In this document: in pieces, positions 52,027 to 60,584 of the stretch
Layout: each line of letters begins with the position of its first letter
How positions within the stretch are numbered: the first letter of the stretch is position 1
Origin: Flavonifractor sp. An100
Lineage (GTDB): Bacteria; Bacillota; Clostridia; Oscillospirales; Oscillospiraceae
Length of the DNA stretch: 64,000 nt
Direction: 5' to 3'
Assembly (NCBI RefSeq): GCF_002161175.1
Contig: NZ_NFMA01000014.1
Span: forward strand, 22,605-86,604
The notes under the pieces: model-generated
The model's database searches: none
Seen by the model: only the letters and a program-made list of their open reading frames with translations
What the model was told of the DNA's origin: nothing
Made by a program: the position numbers and the translations under genes

Positions 52027-53738
52027 AAACTCGGCTGACTCGTTCCTTTCGAGGACGGCTGTTTGTTGCCTTTTTGATTGGCTCCCTGGTGCCGCTGCTG
52101 TTGTGCTCGGCCATGCTGCTGCAGATCTTTCGCCTGCGGATGACGGAAAACGCCGCCGCCGAGGTGCGGGAGTCCATGGACCACGCCCTGAATGCCCTGG
52201 ATACTGCGGTTGAGGGCTTTGTCCGGGCCGCGGAGCAGCTGAGCGGGGACGAGGTGGTGTTCCAGGCCCTGGAAACTGGGAGTGGGGAGACTACGCAGGT
52301 CTATAGCAGGTTGTTCACCGCTACGGCGGGGCTACGGGATTATGCCCGCTTTGACCTGTACGACCGGGAGGGAATTTGGCGGTATTCCACCTTGAACGCG
52401 CCCTCCCAAAGACAGCTGCCCACCAATTGGGGCATCTTGGGGCAGGCGAACCGGGAAGAGGGGCTGACCTTTGTGGCCAGCGAGGATGTGACCAATACGG
52501 CGGTCCCTCTGCTCCGGGGCGGAATGCTCCTGCGTAGCCCCCAGGGAGAAACGGTGGGCTATCTGGTGATCAGCCTGTACCAGGCGGATCTGCGGCAGCT
52601 GCTGGACGGAACCTATGGCAGCCAAAACGATCTCATCCTACTCAGCCAATATTGGCGTCCGGTCTACTGTGCCCAACCCAGTCTGGCTGCCTCACTGGCC
52701 CCTGTGCTGCGTCAGCAGCTGCTGCTGGGAGAGGCACTGGACAAAATTTCCGAGGAATTTTCCTATCAGGTGGCCCTCCAATCGTCTACGGGGCTGTATC
52801 TGGTTCTGCGTCATCCCCGGGTATTCAACCACGACACCATGGCGCTTTTGTATACGGTGAGCGCCTCCTGCGCCCTGGTGTGCGTGCTCATCTCCGTGTT
52901 GATGAGCCTGAAGCTCAGCCGGCAGATGTTTCGCCCCGTTCAGCGCCTGCATACCGCCATCGGCGAGGTGGTGCAGAACAACCTGGATGTCCAGGTGCCT
53001 CTGGATCGAAACGACGAGCTGGGGGAGCTGGCCCAGCGGTTCAACGGAATGGTGGTGGCCCTGAAGCGAAACCAGGAGGAGCTGGTCAAAAATCAAAAGG
53101 AGCTCAACGAGGCCCAGATCCGAATGCTCCAGGCCCAGCTCAACCCCCACTTTTTGTGCAACACCCTGGACACCATGAAATGGATCAGCAAAATCAATCA
53201 GGTGCCCCAGGTGGCGGTGATGTCCACCGATTTGGCGGACATTCTGCGCTTTTGCATCTCTCCCGAGGAGTTTGTCCCCCTGCGGCGGGAGGTGGAGATA
53301 TTGGAGCGGTATATTGAAATTCAAAAAATCCGCCTGTCCAGCGCCTTTACCTTTACCACCCACATTCTCCCGGAGCTGGAGGAGTGTTTGGTACCCAAGA
53401 TGATCCTCCAGCCCATCGTGGAAAATGCCATCCTCCACGGTCTGGAGGGAGTGGAGCAGGGGACCATTCGGGTGATCGCCCGGCGGGAGGACGAGGACCG
53501 AATCAGCCTGGTGGTGGAGGATAACGGCAGAGGACTGCCCCCCGAGATGGCAGGACCCTATGCCAATCGGGACCGGGAGCGGTCCCGGGGCCACCTGGGT
53601 CTATATAATGTGGATACCATTCTGCGTAAATATTACGGTGAGGGCTTTGGTCTGTGGCTGGACTGTGGAGCCCAGGGACGTGGCGCGGTGGTCCGAGCCA
53701 CACTGCCCCTGCGGTGGGAGGAGGAGACAGAGTGCTGA
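52023..53738 (+). CDS. YesM/LytS-type sensor histidine kinase
   Basis: 571 residues: membrane helix 1 (about 12-36), an extracytoplasmic domain (about 37-275), helix 2 (about 278-300) and a HAMP linker. The His_kinase domain has the phospho-acceptor in AQLNPHFLCNTLDTMKW (about 370-386). An HATPase domain has N-box ILQPIVENAILHG and G-box DNGRGLPP. Such kinases pair with AraC-type regulators and often receive input from a binding lipoprotein. ATG 52023 overlaps the lipoprotein stop. Confidence 0.95.
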   Translation: MKTRLTRSFRGRLFVAFLIGSLVPLLLCSAMLLQIFRLRMTENAAAEVRESMDHALNALDTAVEGFVRAAEQLSGDEVVFQALETGSGETTQVYSRLFTATAGLRDYARFDLYDREGIWRYSTLNAPSQRQLPTNWGILGQANREEGLTFVASEDVTNTAVPLLRGGMLLRSPQGETVGYLVISLYQADLRQLLDGTYGSQNDLILLSQYWRPVYCAQPSLAASLAPVLRQQLLLGEALDKISEEFSYQVALQSSTGLYLVLRHPRVFNHDTMALLYTVSASCALVCVLISVLMSLKLSRQMFRPVQRLHTAIGEVVQNNLDVQVPLDRNDELGELAQRFNGMVVALKRNQEELVKNQKELNEAQIRMLQAQLNPHFLCNTLDTMKWISKINQVPQVAVMSTDLADILRFCISPEEFVPLRREVEILERYIEIQKIRLSSAFTFTTHILPELEECLVPKMILQPIVENAILHGLEGVEQGTIRVIARREDEDRISLVVEDNGRGLPPEMAGPYANRDRERSRGHLGLYNVDTILRKYYGEGFGLWLDCGAQGRGAVVRATLPLRWEEETEC

Positions 53739-54484
53739 AGGTACTGGTAGTGGAAGACGAGGAAATGATTCGAAAGGGAATCGTTTTGGCGGTGGACTGG
53801 GCGGCGCTGGGGTGCGTCGTGGTGGGCGAGGCGTCCAACGGCGAGGAGGCCCTGGAGGCGGTAGAGCGGTACAATCCTACCTTGATTATTACCGATCTGA
53901 AAATGCCCAAAATGGACGGGATTGAAATGCTACGGCAGCTGCGGGAGCGGGGGAATCAAGCCTTCGTAATTATTCTCACTGCCTATGACAGCTTTTCCTA
54001 CGCCCAGAGTGCCCTGCGGCTGGGGGCGGTGGATTTCTTGCTGAAACCCTTCCACGATGGGGAGCTGGAGCAGGCGGTGCAAGCCGTGCGCAAGCGCATG
54101 GCGGGTCAGGGGGAAGCACAGGGGACAGCCCTCTCCATTCCGGGGCTAAAAAAGGGGGATAAGAGCAAGTATGTTCTCCAGGCCATGGACTATATTGGCC
54201 AGCACTACCAGGACCCCAACATCAGTGTGGGAGTTATTGCCCAGTCCCTGGGGCTGAGTGAGGGGCATTTGAGCCACACCTTTAAGAAGGAGACCGATTA
54301 CACGCTGCTCAATTACCTCACCCGCTTCCGCATCCACAAGGCCATGGAGCTGCTCCGGGATTGCCGGCTGAAGGTGTATGAGGTGGCGGAGCAGGTAGGG
54401 TATAAGGATATTACATATTTCTCCGCCACCTTTAAAAAGCTGACGGGGGTGAGCCCGTCGGAGTACCAGGATACCAGCCGCTGA
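53732..54484 (+). CDS. AraC-family response regulator (YesN type)
   Basis: 250 residues. The receiver domain (1-120) has the acidic pair ED at 8-9, phospho-acceptor Asp55 in IITDLKMPKMDG and Lys in FLLKPF. The C-terminal part (about 150-250) is an AraC DNA-binding domain with two helix-turn-helix units (ISVGVIAQSLGLSEGHLSHT and YEVAEQVGYKDITYFSATFK) and the closing GVSPSEYQ. GTG 53732 overlaps the kinase end. It should act on the divergent importer promoter. Confidence 0.94.
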   Translation: MLKVLVVEDEEMIRKGIVLAVDWAALGCVVVGEASNGEEALEAVERYNPTLIITDLKMPKMDGIEMLRQLRERGNQAFVIILTAYDSFSYAQSALRLGAVDFLLKPFHDGELEQAVQAVRKRMAGQGEAQGTALSIPGLKKGDKSKYVLQAMDYIGQHYQDPNISVGVIAQSLGLSEGHLSHTFKKETDYTLLNYLTRFRIHKAMELLRDCRLKVYEVAEQVGYKDITYFSATFKKLTGVSPSEYQDTSR

Positions 54485-54509
54485 TCAGGCGGCGGAGGGG
54501 GAAAGAACG

Positions 54510-55163
54510 TTGATCAAAGGAATTTTATTTGATATGGACGGGGTGCTGGTGGATACCGATGTATATCACTTCCAGGCGTGGAAGGAGCTGGCGGAGGAGC
54601 TGGGGATCCCCTTTACCCGGGAACAGGGAGACCGGTGCCGTGGCATTTCCCGCATGGACAGCCTGGAAATTGTGCTGGAGGGGTCAAAGCGCAGCTATTG
54701 TCTGGCGGAGAAGCAGGCCATGGCTGATAAAAAGAACCGCAGGTATCGGGAACTGCTGGTCGGGCTGACGCCGGAGGATTTGTCCCCCGGGGTCCGACAG
54801 GTTCTGCCGGAGCTGCGCCGCCGGGGCTACCGCCTGGCGCTTGCCTCCTCCAGCCGGAACGCAGGCCTGATTTTGGAGCGCACCGGTCTGGGACAGTGGC
54901 TGGATGGAGTGGCGGACGGCACCTGTGTGACCCGGGCCAAGCCTGATCCGGAGGTGTTTTTGACCGCCGCCCGGATGATCGGGGTGGAGGCAGACTGCTG
55001 TGCGGCGGTGGACGACGCCCTGGCGGGGATAGAAGCGGCCCACCGGGCAGGAATGGTGGGGGTGGCCATCGGGGACTCCGCGCTGCACGGGGCGGGGGAC
55101 TATAATCTGACATCTCTGGAACAGCTGTTGGAGCTGTTTCCCGCCAAGGAGGGAGAGGCATGA
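54510..55163 (+). CDS. Beta-phosphoglucomutase-like HAD protein
   Basis: 217 residues with motif I DMDGVLVDTDVYHFQAW (8-24), which has the two aspartates (Asp8, Asp10) of the beta-phosphoglucomutase group. It also has motif II ASSSRNAG, Lys in TRAKPDPEVFL and DDALAGIEAAHRAGM. Related enzymes interconvert beta-glucose 1-phosphate and glucose 6-phosphate or dephosphorylate sugar phosphates. TTG 54510 follows GGAGGGGG. It is 25 nt after the response regulator and overlaps the next HAD gene, so it is probably part of the sugar-phosphate locus. Confidence 0.88.
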   Translation: MIKGILFDMDGVLVDTDVYHFQAWKELAEELGIPFTREQGDRCRGISRMDSLEIVLEGSKRSYCLAEKQAMADKKNRRYRELLVGLTPEDLSPGVRQVLPELRRRGYRLALASSSRNAGLILERTGLGQWLDGVADGTCVTRAKPDPEVFLTAARMIGVEADCCAAVDDALAGIEAAHRAGMVGVAIGDSALHGAGDYNLTSLEQLLELFPAKEGEA

Positions 55164-55930
55164 TTCGGCTGGTGGCCTGTGACATTGACGGCACCCTCCT
55201 CCATGGGGACGAGAAAGAAATTGCTCCGGTGATCTGGGAGGAGATCATCCGCCTAAGAAGAAAGGGAATTTTGTTCTGTCCGGCCAGTGGGCGGCAGTAC
55301 AGCAGCCTGCGGCGGCTGTTTGCCCCGGTGGCGGGGGAGCTGGCCTACCTGTGTGAAAATGGAGCGGTAGTCTTTGGCCCCGGTTCACCGGGACCGGTGC
55401 TGGGGAAGACGGTAATGGAGCGTGGGGAGGCGCTGCGGCTGTGCGAGGAGATTTTGGCCCAGCCCCAGTGCGAAGTGCTAATTTCCGGGGAGAATACCAG
55501 CTACCTGTGTCCCAAGCAGGGGGATATTGTGGACCATATCCGCTATTTTGTGGGCAACAATGTCACCCTACTGGATCGGCCGGACCAGGTGCCGGAGGAG
55601 ATGGTGAAGGTCTCCGCCTACTGCCGGGAGGGGGCGGAGCGGGTGGAGCCGGTGCTCTCCCCCCGGTGGAAGCAGTTCCATGGGGCGATTGCGGGAGAAA
55701 AGTGGTTGGATTTTACCCTGGCGGACAAGGGAACGGGGTTGGAACAGCTGTGCGCCGCGCTGGGCGTGGAACTGGGTGAGGTAGTTGCCTTTGGAGATAA
55801 CTACAACGATGTGCCCATGCTGAAGCGAGTAGGGAGGGCGTATCTCATGGAAAATGCGGCCGAACCCCTGCGGCAGCGCTTTCCCAACCACTGCCGCAGA
55901 GTGGAGGATATTTTGGGGACAATCGAATAA
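55160..55930 (+). CDS. Cof-type HAD hydrolase
   Basis: 256 residues of HAD subfamily IIB. Motif I is CDIDGTLLHGDEKEI (8-22), motif II ASGRQYSSLRRLF, a C2B cap covers about 85-185, and motif IV is AFGDNYNDVPMLKRVG near 212. Such enzymes dephosphorylate sugar phosphates, FMN and pyridoxal phosphate. Its start overlaps the previous stop (ATGA). The linkage suggests trimming of imported or intracellular sugar phosphates. Confidence 0.92.
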   Translation: MIRLVACDIDGTLLHGDEKEIAPVIWEEIIRLRRKGILFCPASGRQYSSLRRLFAPVAGELAYLCENGAVVFGPGSPGPVLGKTVMERGEALRLCEEILAQPQCEVLISGENTSYLCPKQGDIVDHIRYFVGNNVTLLDRPDQVPEEMVKVSAYCREGAERVEPVLSPRWKQFHGAIAGEKWLDFTLADKGTGLEQLCAALGVELGEVVAFGDNYNDVPMLKRVGRAYLMENAAEPLRQRFPNHCRRVEDILGTIE

Positions 55931-55932
55931 AA

Positions 55933-55973
55933 AACACAGAAGGGACCAACGATCAGTTGGCCCCTTCTGTGTT
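55933..55973. terminator. Terminator between convergent Cof and GlcG-family genes
   Basis: A 12-bp stem (55933-55944/55962-55973) plus an inner 5-bp stem (55946-55950/55956-55960). The T run (GTTTTTTATT) is on the minus side. Confidence 0.85.
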
Positions 55974-56026
55974 ATGGGAGAGCGGAAACAGGACGGGTTT
56001 GGAGGCCCTATCCTGAGAGGAAGCAA

Positions 56027-56440
56027 TTACAGGGTGGCCAGGAAGGCAGCGCACTTATCAGCCATGGCCTGATCCTCCTGGGCGGAGCGGCCGCTGACAC
56101 CCACAGCGCCCATGGGCTCCCCGTCCTTGCTGACAATGGGGGTACCGCCGGGCATAGTAGTCATGCCGGGGATGACAAAGGCATCCAGCGTGGTGCCAGA
56201 GTCCTGGCAGAATTGCAACAGAGCGGTGGTAGTGCGCTCCATTTTCGCGGCGGTGAAGGCCTTGCCCGAGGCAATTTTTCCGCTGCGGGGGGGAGTGTTG
56301 TCCATGTGGGACATATAGACGATATCGCCGGCTTCGTCGGCAATGGCCAGTACGACGGGCTTACCGCCGTCCTTCTCCACCTCTTGGGTGACATACTGGC
56401 AAAGGGCGATGAACTGGGCGTGAGAAATTCTGCGAATCAT
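56027..56440 (-). CDS. GlcG/HbpS family protein
   Basis: 137 residues, a single GlcG/HbpS domain. Supporting stretches are VLAIADEAGDIVYMSHMDN, SGKIASGKAFTAAKM, PGGTPIVSKDGEPMGAVGVSG and the closing QEDQAMADKCAAFL. The family includes haem-binding HbpS and proteins of glycolate and propanediol operons. They are often linked to hydroxyacid or alcohol metabolism, with no agreed biochemical role. It is the last or only gene of a minus-strand unit with its own upstream region containing paired TTTCGCACAA motifs. Confidence 0.88.
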   Translation of the reverse strand: MIRRISHAQFIALCQYVTQEVEKDGGKPVVLAIADEAGDIVYMSHMDNTPPRSGKIASGKAFTAAKMERTTTALLQFCQDSGTTLDAFVIPGMTTMPGGTPIVSKDGEPMGAVGVSGRSAQEDQAMADKCAAFLATL

Positions 56441-56503
56441 AGTACAACCTCCTCAAAAATATGAATCCATTGCTCTGTGTTGGTGGGGGTGCTTTTCCAT
56501 ATA

Positions 56504-56608
56504 TTTCGCACAAAAACTTGCGCTGGTCGCTTTCGGTTTATAACAAAGTACCAAAGAATCCGGAGGAAGTCAAAGGGTTGAGGCGAAGAAGAGACATTTT
56601 GTGCGAAA
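56504..56608. promoter_or_regulatory. Paired inverted TTTCGCACAA motifs upstream of the GlcG-family gene
   Basis: TTTCGCACAA at 56504-56513 and its exact complement TTGTGCGAAA at 56599-56608, 85 nt apart. Between them on the minus strand are TTGACT and TTATAA hexamers at non-canonical spacing. These look like binding sites of a local regulator; 56441-56657 has no credible gene. Confidence 0.5.
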
Positions 56609-56657
56609 ACGCTTGCTATTGGTATACACTTTGTCCATCCCTTATTTTGCGCGCAGG

Positions 56658-57824
56658 TCAATAGACAAAGTAATCGTGGAACAGCATGGTGACAGACATA
56701 TAAAGACGGGTGTAGTAGTCGTTCAGATCCAGATTTCCCACAGAGGAGATTTTTTCCAATCGCTTAATAAGAGTGTGGCGATGGAGGAAAAGCTGGCGGG
56801 CGGTTTTGGTCATGTTGCAGCTGTTGGAGAGGTAGACCCGGAGGGTGTGGGTGTAGTTGGAGTTATTGGCCCGGTCATAATTTAGAAGCATCTGCAAGGC
56901 CTGGTTGTCCAGCACAGCAGAGGACTCCTTGCGGTGGATCTGCCCCAGCATTTTGATAAAGCTGATGTGGTTATAGGCGCAAACACCCCGTCTGGCCCGG
57001 ATGAGCTGAAGGGTGTTGAGTGCGTCTGTAGCGTGTTTGAGTGCCAGCACAAAGCCGTCCCGGGAGCGCAGACGGTCGGCGCCTACATAGTAGTTGGTTC
57101 CCAGCTCCTCGGAGAGCAGAGTGAGCTTGGTGTTCAGAGAATAGAGCATGGAGTGGAAGTCCTCGGAGCTGGGGAAAACGGCCAGGAAAATGTGTTTGTG
57201 CTGGGGCAGCTCATGGACCAAGAACAGATTGCTGTAGGATTGGGCAAAGGAGTTAATTTGCCCCAGGCATTTGCGCCAGCTGTCTTCCTCTGCATTGACG
57301 TAATTGACCGGGTCGAGGAGCATGATATGGGTGCACAGCTCTTCATTGTCCCGCAAAATTTCCGCCTCATGCTCTGCCATGCACTTTTCAAAAAAGGAAG
57401 CGGCCTCTTTCAGGACCCCGCGACTCCAATTTTTCTGGGTTTCCGAGTCAATTACTCGGGTCATAGTGCGCAGGATTTCAGAGAAGGTGAGGGTTTTGGG
57501 CAGCTGGAGTACGGGAAAATCCAAGGCGTCTGCCTGCTCCAGAATGTAGCTGGGGATGGAGTCGATGTAGTAGCCGGTCTGGATGGCAATTCCACTGACG
57601 CCCCGTCTGGACAACTGGGGGATCAGGTCCCGGTATGTCTCCTCCTGCTGCAAACCAAAGCCCGTGGTAAACAGCAGCTCTCCCACCTGAATGGACTTGG
57701 GAGAATCCAGAATTTCCATGATGTTAATCCAAAAGATCTCGTTGCTGATGCCGCGTCGGCCGGCCACAAGTTTAATATCCGGAAATATTTTTTGACCAAT
57801 CAAGTCCTGAATGGTAAAAGCCAT
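56658..57824 (-). CDS. PucR-family transcriptional regulator
   Basis: 388 residues. The N-terminal PucR sensory domain is about 1-125 (FTIQDLIGQKIFPDIKLVAG, GELLFTTGFGL, GVSGIAIQTGYY). A GGDEF-like middle part covers about 150-290. The C-terminal HTH_30 is about 325-385 (LRVYLSNSCNMTKTARQLFL, HRHTLIKRLEKI). PucR-type regulators control purine, amino acid and other nitrogen-compound catabolism by effector binding. ATG 57822-57824 has AGGAGGGA upstream. It follows the sigma-54 activator gene by 40 nt. Confidence 0.92.
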   Translation of the reverse strand: MAFTIQDLIGQKIFPDIKLVAGRRGISNEIFWINIMEILDSPKSIQVGELLFTTGFGLQQEETYRDLIPQLSRRGVSGIAIQTGYYIDSIPSYILEQADALDFPVLQLPKTLTFSEILRTMTRVIDSETQKNWSRGVLKEAASFFEKCMAEHEAEILRDNEELCTHIMLLDPVNYVNAEEDSWRKCLGQINSFAQSYSNLFLVHELPQHKHIFLAVFPSSEDFHSMLYSLNTKLTLLSEELGTNYYVGADRLRSRDGFVLALKHATDALNTLQLIRARRGVCAYNHISFIKMLGQIHRKESSAVLDNQALQMLLNYDRANNSNYTHTLRVYLSNSCNMTKTARQLFLHRHTLIKRLEKISSVGNLDLNDYYTRLYMSVTMLFHDYFVY

Positions 57825-57864
57825 GTCGATTATCCCTCCTGAATCTGATGCAGCGGACGCGGTA

Positions 57865-59295
57865 TTATTTCTCCTGGTGGTACCGGGGAGGCAGGTTAAA
57901 TTCCTTGATTTTATATTGGAGATAGCGGCGGGAGACCCCCAAATATTCGGCTGTTTTGGTGCGGTTGCCGCCGAACAGGTTCAAAGCCGCTAAGATATCC
58001 TCCTTGCTGGGGGAAGCGGGGCGGAAGGGAGGATGGGGGTGGTGGTAGAGGGGGGCAGAATGGACGGAAGCGGGCTCGTCCCCCAGTAACCCCACAGGAA
58101 TGCTGGTGATTTCGGTGGTGGCGGAAGGGGTCATGACCACCATCCGCTCCACAAAATTTCGGATCTCCCGGACGTTACCTGGCCAGCTGTAAGCCTGTAC
58201 CTGCTCCAAAACCTTGTCCGAGAAGCTCTTTTTCAAGTTGTATTTATGACAGAAATAGTCCAAAAAGTGCAGGCAGAGGGGGACAATATCCTCTCGCCGA
58301 CTGCGAATGGGGGGGATGGTCAGGGGGATGACGTGAAGTCGGTAATATAGGTCTTCCCGGAATTTCCCCTCCTGGACCAGACTGTATAGGTCCTGGTTGG
58401 TGGCTGTGATCAGTCGGAAATCCACCTTTTTGGGGTGGATAGAGCCGATTTTATAGACGATCTTATCCTCAATGACCCGGAGGATTTTACTTTGGACACT
58501 CAGGGGCAGGGAGTTAATCTCATCCATAAACAGGGTACCACCGTCCGCCGCCTCGATCAGTCCCATTTTACCCTCTTTACTGGCGCCCGTAAAGCTCCCT
58601 TTCTGGTAACCAAACAGCTCTGATTCAATGAGATTCTCGGGGAAAGCGGCGCAGTTAATGGTGACCAGAGGCTTATCTTTTCGAGTGCTGTGCTCATGGA
58701 TGAAGCGGGAGAATACCTCCTTGCCGCTTCCAGATTCCCCGTATATGAGGACACTGGAGTCCAGGGGCGCGATACTCTCGGCGATGGAGAGCACCTGCTT
58801 GAGCTCCTTGCTCTTGACTACGATGCTGTTTTCCTCCTGGCGGGCGCCTCCGCGGCTGACAGAGGCCTCATTGAGGATGCTGGTCTCCTTTAAAAGGGTG
58901 TGGTAAAGGGTCTCAAAATTTTGGACATCCTGTAGCATGGTAATGACATACTTGATGTTCCCCTCCCCGTCAAAGATGGGAGTTCCGGTAACGATGCGCA
59001 TACGGGTGGGGCCGTCAATTTTTTGAATGTCCTGATAAAACTGCAAACGACTGACCCGCTGGCGCTTTTCCATTACCAGATCATAGACGCATACGTCAAT
59101 GAACTGGTAAAAGTCATGGACATTCATTTTTAGATACTCGTGCCGAGGAATGTTTCGCCAGTTGATCATCACTGTATTGACAAAGACAAAATTTCCCGCC
59201 GCATCGTAAACGGCAATGCCGGCATCGATGTTGTCCATGACCACGGAGAGAGGGAGATCCTCCTGCGCATGGGGGAAATGCATCAATTCTTCCAT
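57865..59295 (-). CDS. Sigma-54-dependent transcriptional activator with PAS domain
   Basis: 476 residues. A PAS-like sensory domain is about 15-130. The AAA+ domain (about 155-390) has Walker A GESGSGKE (186-193), the sigma-54 contact loop as GSFTGA (233-238, Ser for the usual Ala) and Walker B GGTLFMDE (252-259). A Fis-type DNA-binding helix pair sits at the end (NRTKTAEYLGVSRRYLQYKI). ATG 59293-59295 is chosen because GGAGG lies about 7 nt upstream; the longer open frame above it is a shadow of the divergent dehydrogenase. It implies a functional RpoN in this organism. Confidence 0.94.
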   Translation of the reverse strand: MEELMHFPHAQEDLPLSVVMDNIDAGIAVYDAAGNFVFVNTVMINWRNIPRHEYLKMNVHDFYQFIDVCVYDLVMEKRQRVSRLQFYQDIQKIDGPTRMRIVTGTPIFDGEGNIKYVITMLQDVQNFETLYHTLLKETSILNEASVSRGGARQEENSIVVKSKELKQVLSIAESIAPLDSSVLIYGESGSGKEVFSRFIHEHSTRKDKPLVTINCAAFPENLIESELFGYQKGSFTGASKEGKMGLIEAADGGTLFMDEINSLPLSVQSKILRVIEDKIVYKIGSIHPKKVDFRLITATNQDLYSLVQEGKFREDLYYRLHVIPLTIPPIRSRREDIVPLCLHFLDYFCHKYNLKKSFSDKVLEQVQAYSWPGNVREIRNFVERMVVMTPSATTEITSIPVGLLGDEPASVHSAPLYHHPHPPFRPASPSKEDILAALNLFGGNRTKTAEYLGVSRRYLQYKIKEFNLPPRYHQEK

Positions 59296-59350
59296 AAAAA
59301 GATCCTCCAGACAGCGGCTTAACGGGGCGGTGTTGGAATAATATAGGTAA

Positions 59351-59366
59351 GCACAAAGAGTTGTGC
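59351..59366. promoter_or_regulatory. Palindrome GCACAA-N4-TTGTGC in the divergent region
   Basis: A perfect 6-4-6 palindrome between the sigma-54 activator and the first dehydrogenase. Its half-site is the core of the motifs at 56504, 56599 and 62851. Candidate binding site of the activator or PucR protein. Confidence 0.5.
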
Positions 59367-59477
59367 GGATACACAGTCCCCAACATATAAATATACCATA
59401 TTTTTGTCGAATTTGAAATAGGAGAAAAAAACGACAAAGTGTCCACTCATTGTGATAATTAGTGTGCATTGTGTCTG

Positions 59478-59507
59478 TTGCGAAAGGGTAGCATTTTCTC
59501 GTACAAT
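59478..59507 (+). promoter_or_regulatory. Probable promoter of the hydroxyacid dehydrogenase operon
   Basis: TTGCGA at 59478-59483, 18 nt, TACAAT at 59502-59507, 26 nt before the ATG. I found no GG-N10-GC sigma-54 element placed to serve this gene. Confidence 0.5.
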
Positions 59508-59532
59508 ATGGACAAAAGGAGGCAATGCGGAT

Positions 59533-60483
59533 ATGGGTTATCAAGTACTTATTACTGAGCCTGTCAATGAGAAGGGCTTGGACTTCCTGCGGGAGCAGGG
59601 CTATCACCTGATTATGGGCAGTGGACCGGATGAGGAGACTCTCATCAAGGAGTGCAAGGATTGCGACGCTGCGCTGACCCGCAACGGCAAGTTCTCCGCT
59701 CGGGTCTTTGACAGCTGCCCCAAGCTGAAGGTCGTGTCCATGCACGGCGTTGGCGTGGATGGCATTGATGTGGACGAGGCCACCAAGAGAGGAATCCAGA
59801 TCTCCAATGCGGCCGATTCCAACCAGAGCTCGGTGGCGGAGTATGCCATCGGCCTGATCCTCATGCTGGCCAAGCACACCGTGATTTACAACAACGGCCT
59901 GAAGACGGGCGATATGTCGGTGCGCAAGCTCTATGGTAACGACGTCCGTGGAAAGACCCTTGGTATCATTGGTATGGGCAATATCGGCAAGCAGGTAGCC
60001 CAGATTGCATCTAAGGGCTTGGGAATGAAGGTTGTAGGATACAGCCGCCGGATTACGGAGAAGCAGGATACCGACTTTGGTTATCTGACTCCGGATATGG
60101 ACGAGGTTGTTTCCCTCGCGGATTATCTCTCCCTCCACCTGCCCGGCACCGATGCCACCCGCAAGATTCTGAGCGCGGAGCGGCTGAGCAAGATGAAGGA
60201 GAGCGCATACCTCATCAACACCGGACGCGGTGAGGTGATTGACGAGGCTGCCCTGATTAAGATGCTCCAGGAAGGCAAGCTGCGCGGCGCGGCCCTGGAC
60301 GTGTTTGAAGGCAATCTGCCCAAGGCAGACAACCCCCTGCTCTCCATGGACAATGTTATTACTACGCCCCACACTGCGGCCTTTACCACTGAGGCTTTGG
60401 AGCGCATGTCCTACCAGGCAGCTCTGGGTATCGTAGAGGTTTTGGAGAAGCGGCCGGTCACCTATGCGGTCAACCATCTCTAA
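59533..60483 (+). CDS. D-isomer-specific 2-hydroxyacid dehydrogenase (phosphoglycerate dehydrogenase-like)
   Basis: 316 residues. The substrate domain is split around a Rossmann domain with LGIIGMGNIGKQVAQ. The catalytic triad is visible: Arg in LINTGRGEVID, Glu in LDVFEGN and His in TTPHTAAFT. It lacks the C-terminal ACT or ASB domain of full-length SerA. It reduces a 2-oxo acid to the D-2-hydroxy acid, or the reverse, with NAD(P). ATG 59533 has AAGGAGG upstream; the longer frame is not supported. First gene of the operon with a second dehydrogenase and an aminotransferase. Confidence 0.9.
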   Translation: MGYQVLITEPVNEKGLDFLREQGYHLIMGSGPDEETLIKECKDCDAALTRNGKFSARVFDSCPKLKVVSMHGVGVDGIDVDEATKRGIQISNAADSNQSSVAEYAIGLILMLAKHTVIYNNGLKTGDMSVRKLYGNDVRGKTLGIIGMGNIGKQVAQIASKGLGMKVVGYSRRITEKQDTDFGYLTPDMDEVVSLADYLSLHLPGTDATRKILSAERLSKMKESAYLINTGRGEVIDEAALIKMLQEGKLRGAALDVFEGNLPKADNPLLSMDNVITTPHTAAFTTEALERMSYQAALGIVEVLEKRPVTYAVNHL

Positions 60484-60584
60484 GAACAATCTCTCAACAT
60501 CAACTCAAGGACATCACAGCGGTGATGCGTTTCGTTCATCAAGAATTTAATTATCGGTAATCGCTTAGGGAGGCGGCAAAAAAC

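Noticed and set aside
56441..56657. Sigma-54 promoter for the GlcG-family gene
   Set aside because: I found no GG-N10-GC element on the minus strand in this gap.
59296..60489. N-terminal extension of the sigma-54 activator frame
   Set aside because: The frame continues upstream but is antisense to the dehydrogenase gene. A good ribosome site marks ATG 59293-59295, and domain architecture is complete from there.
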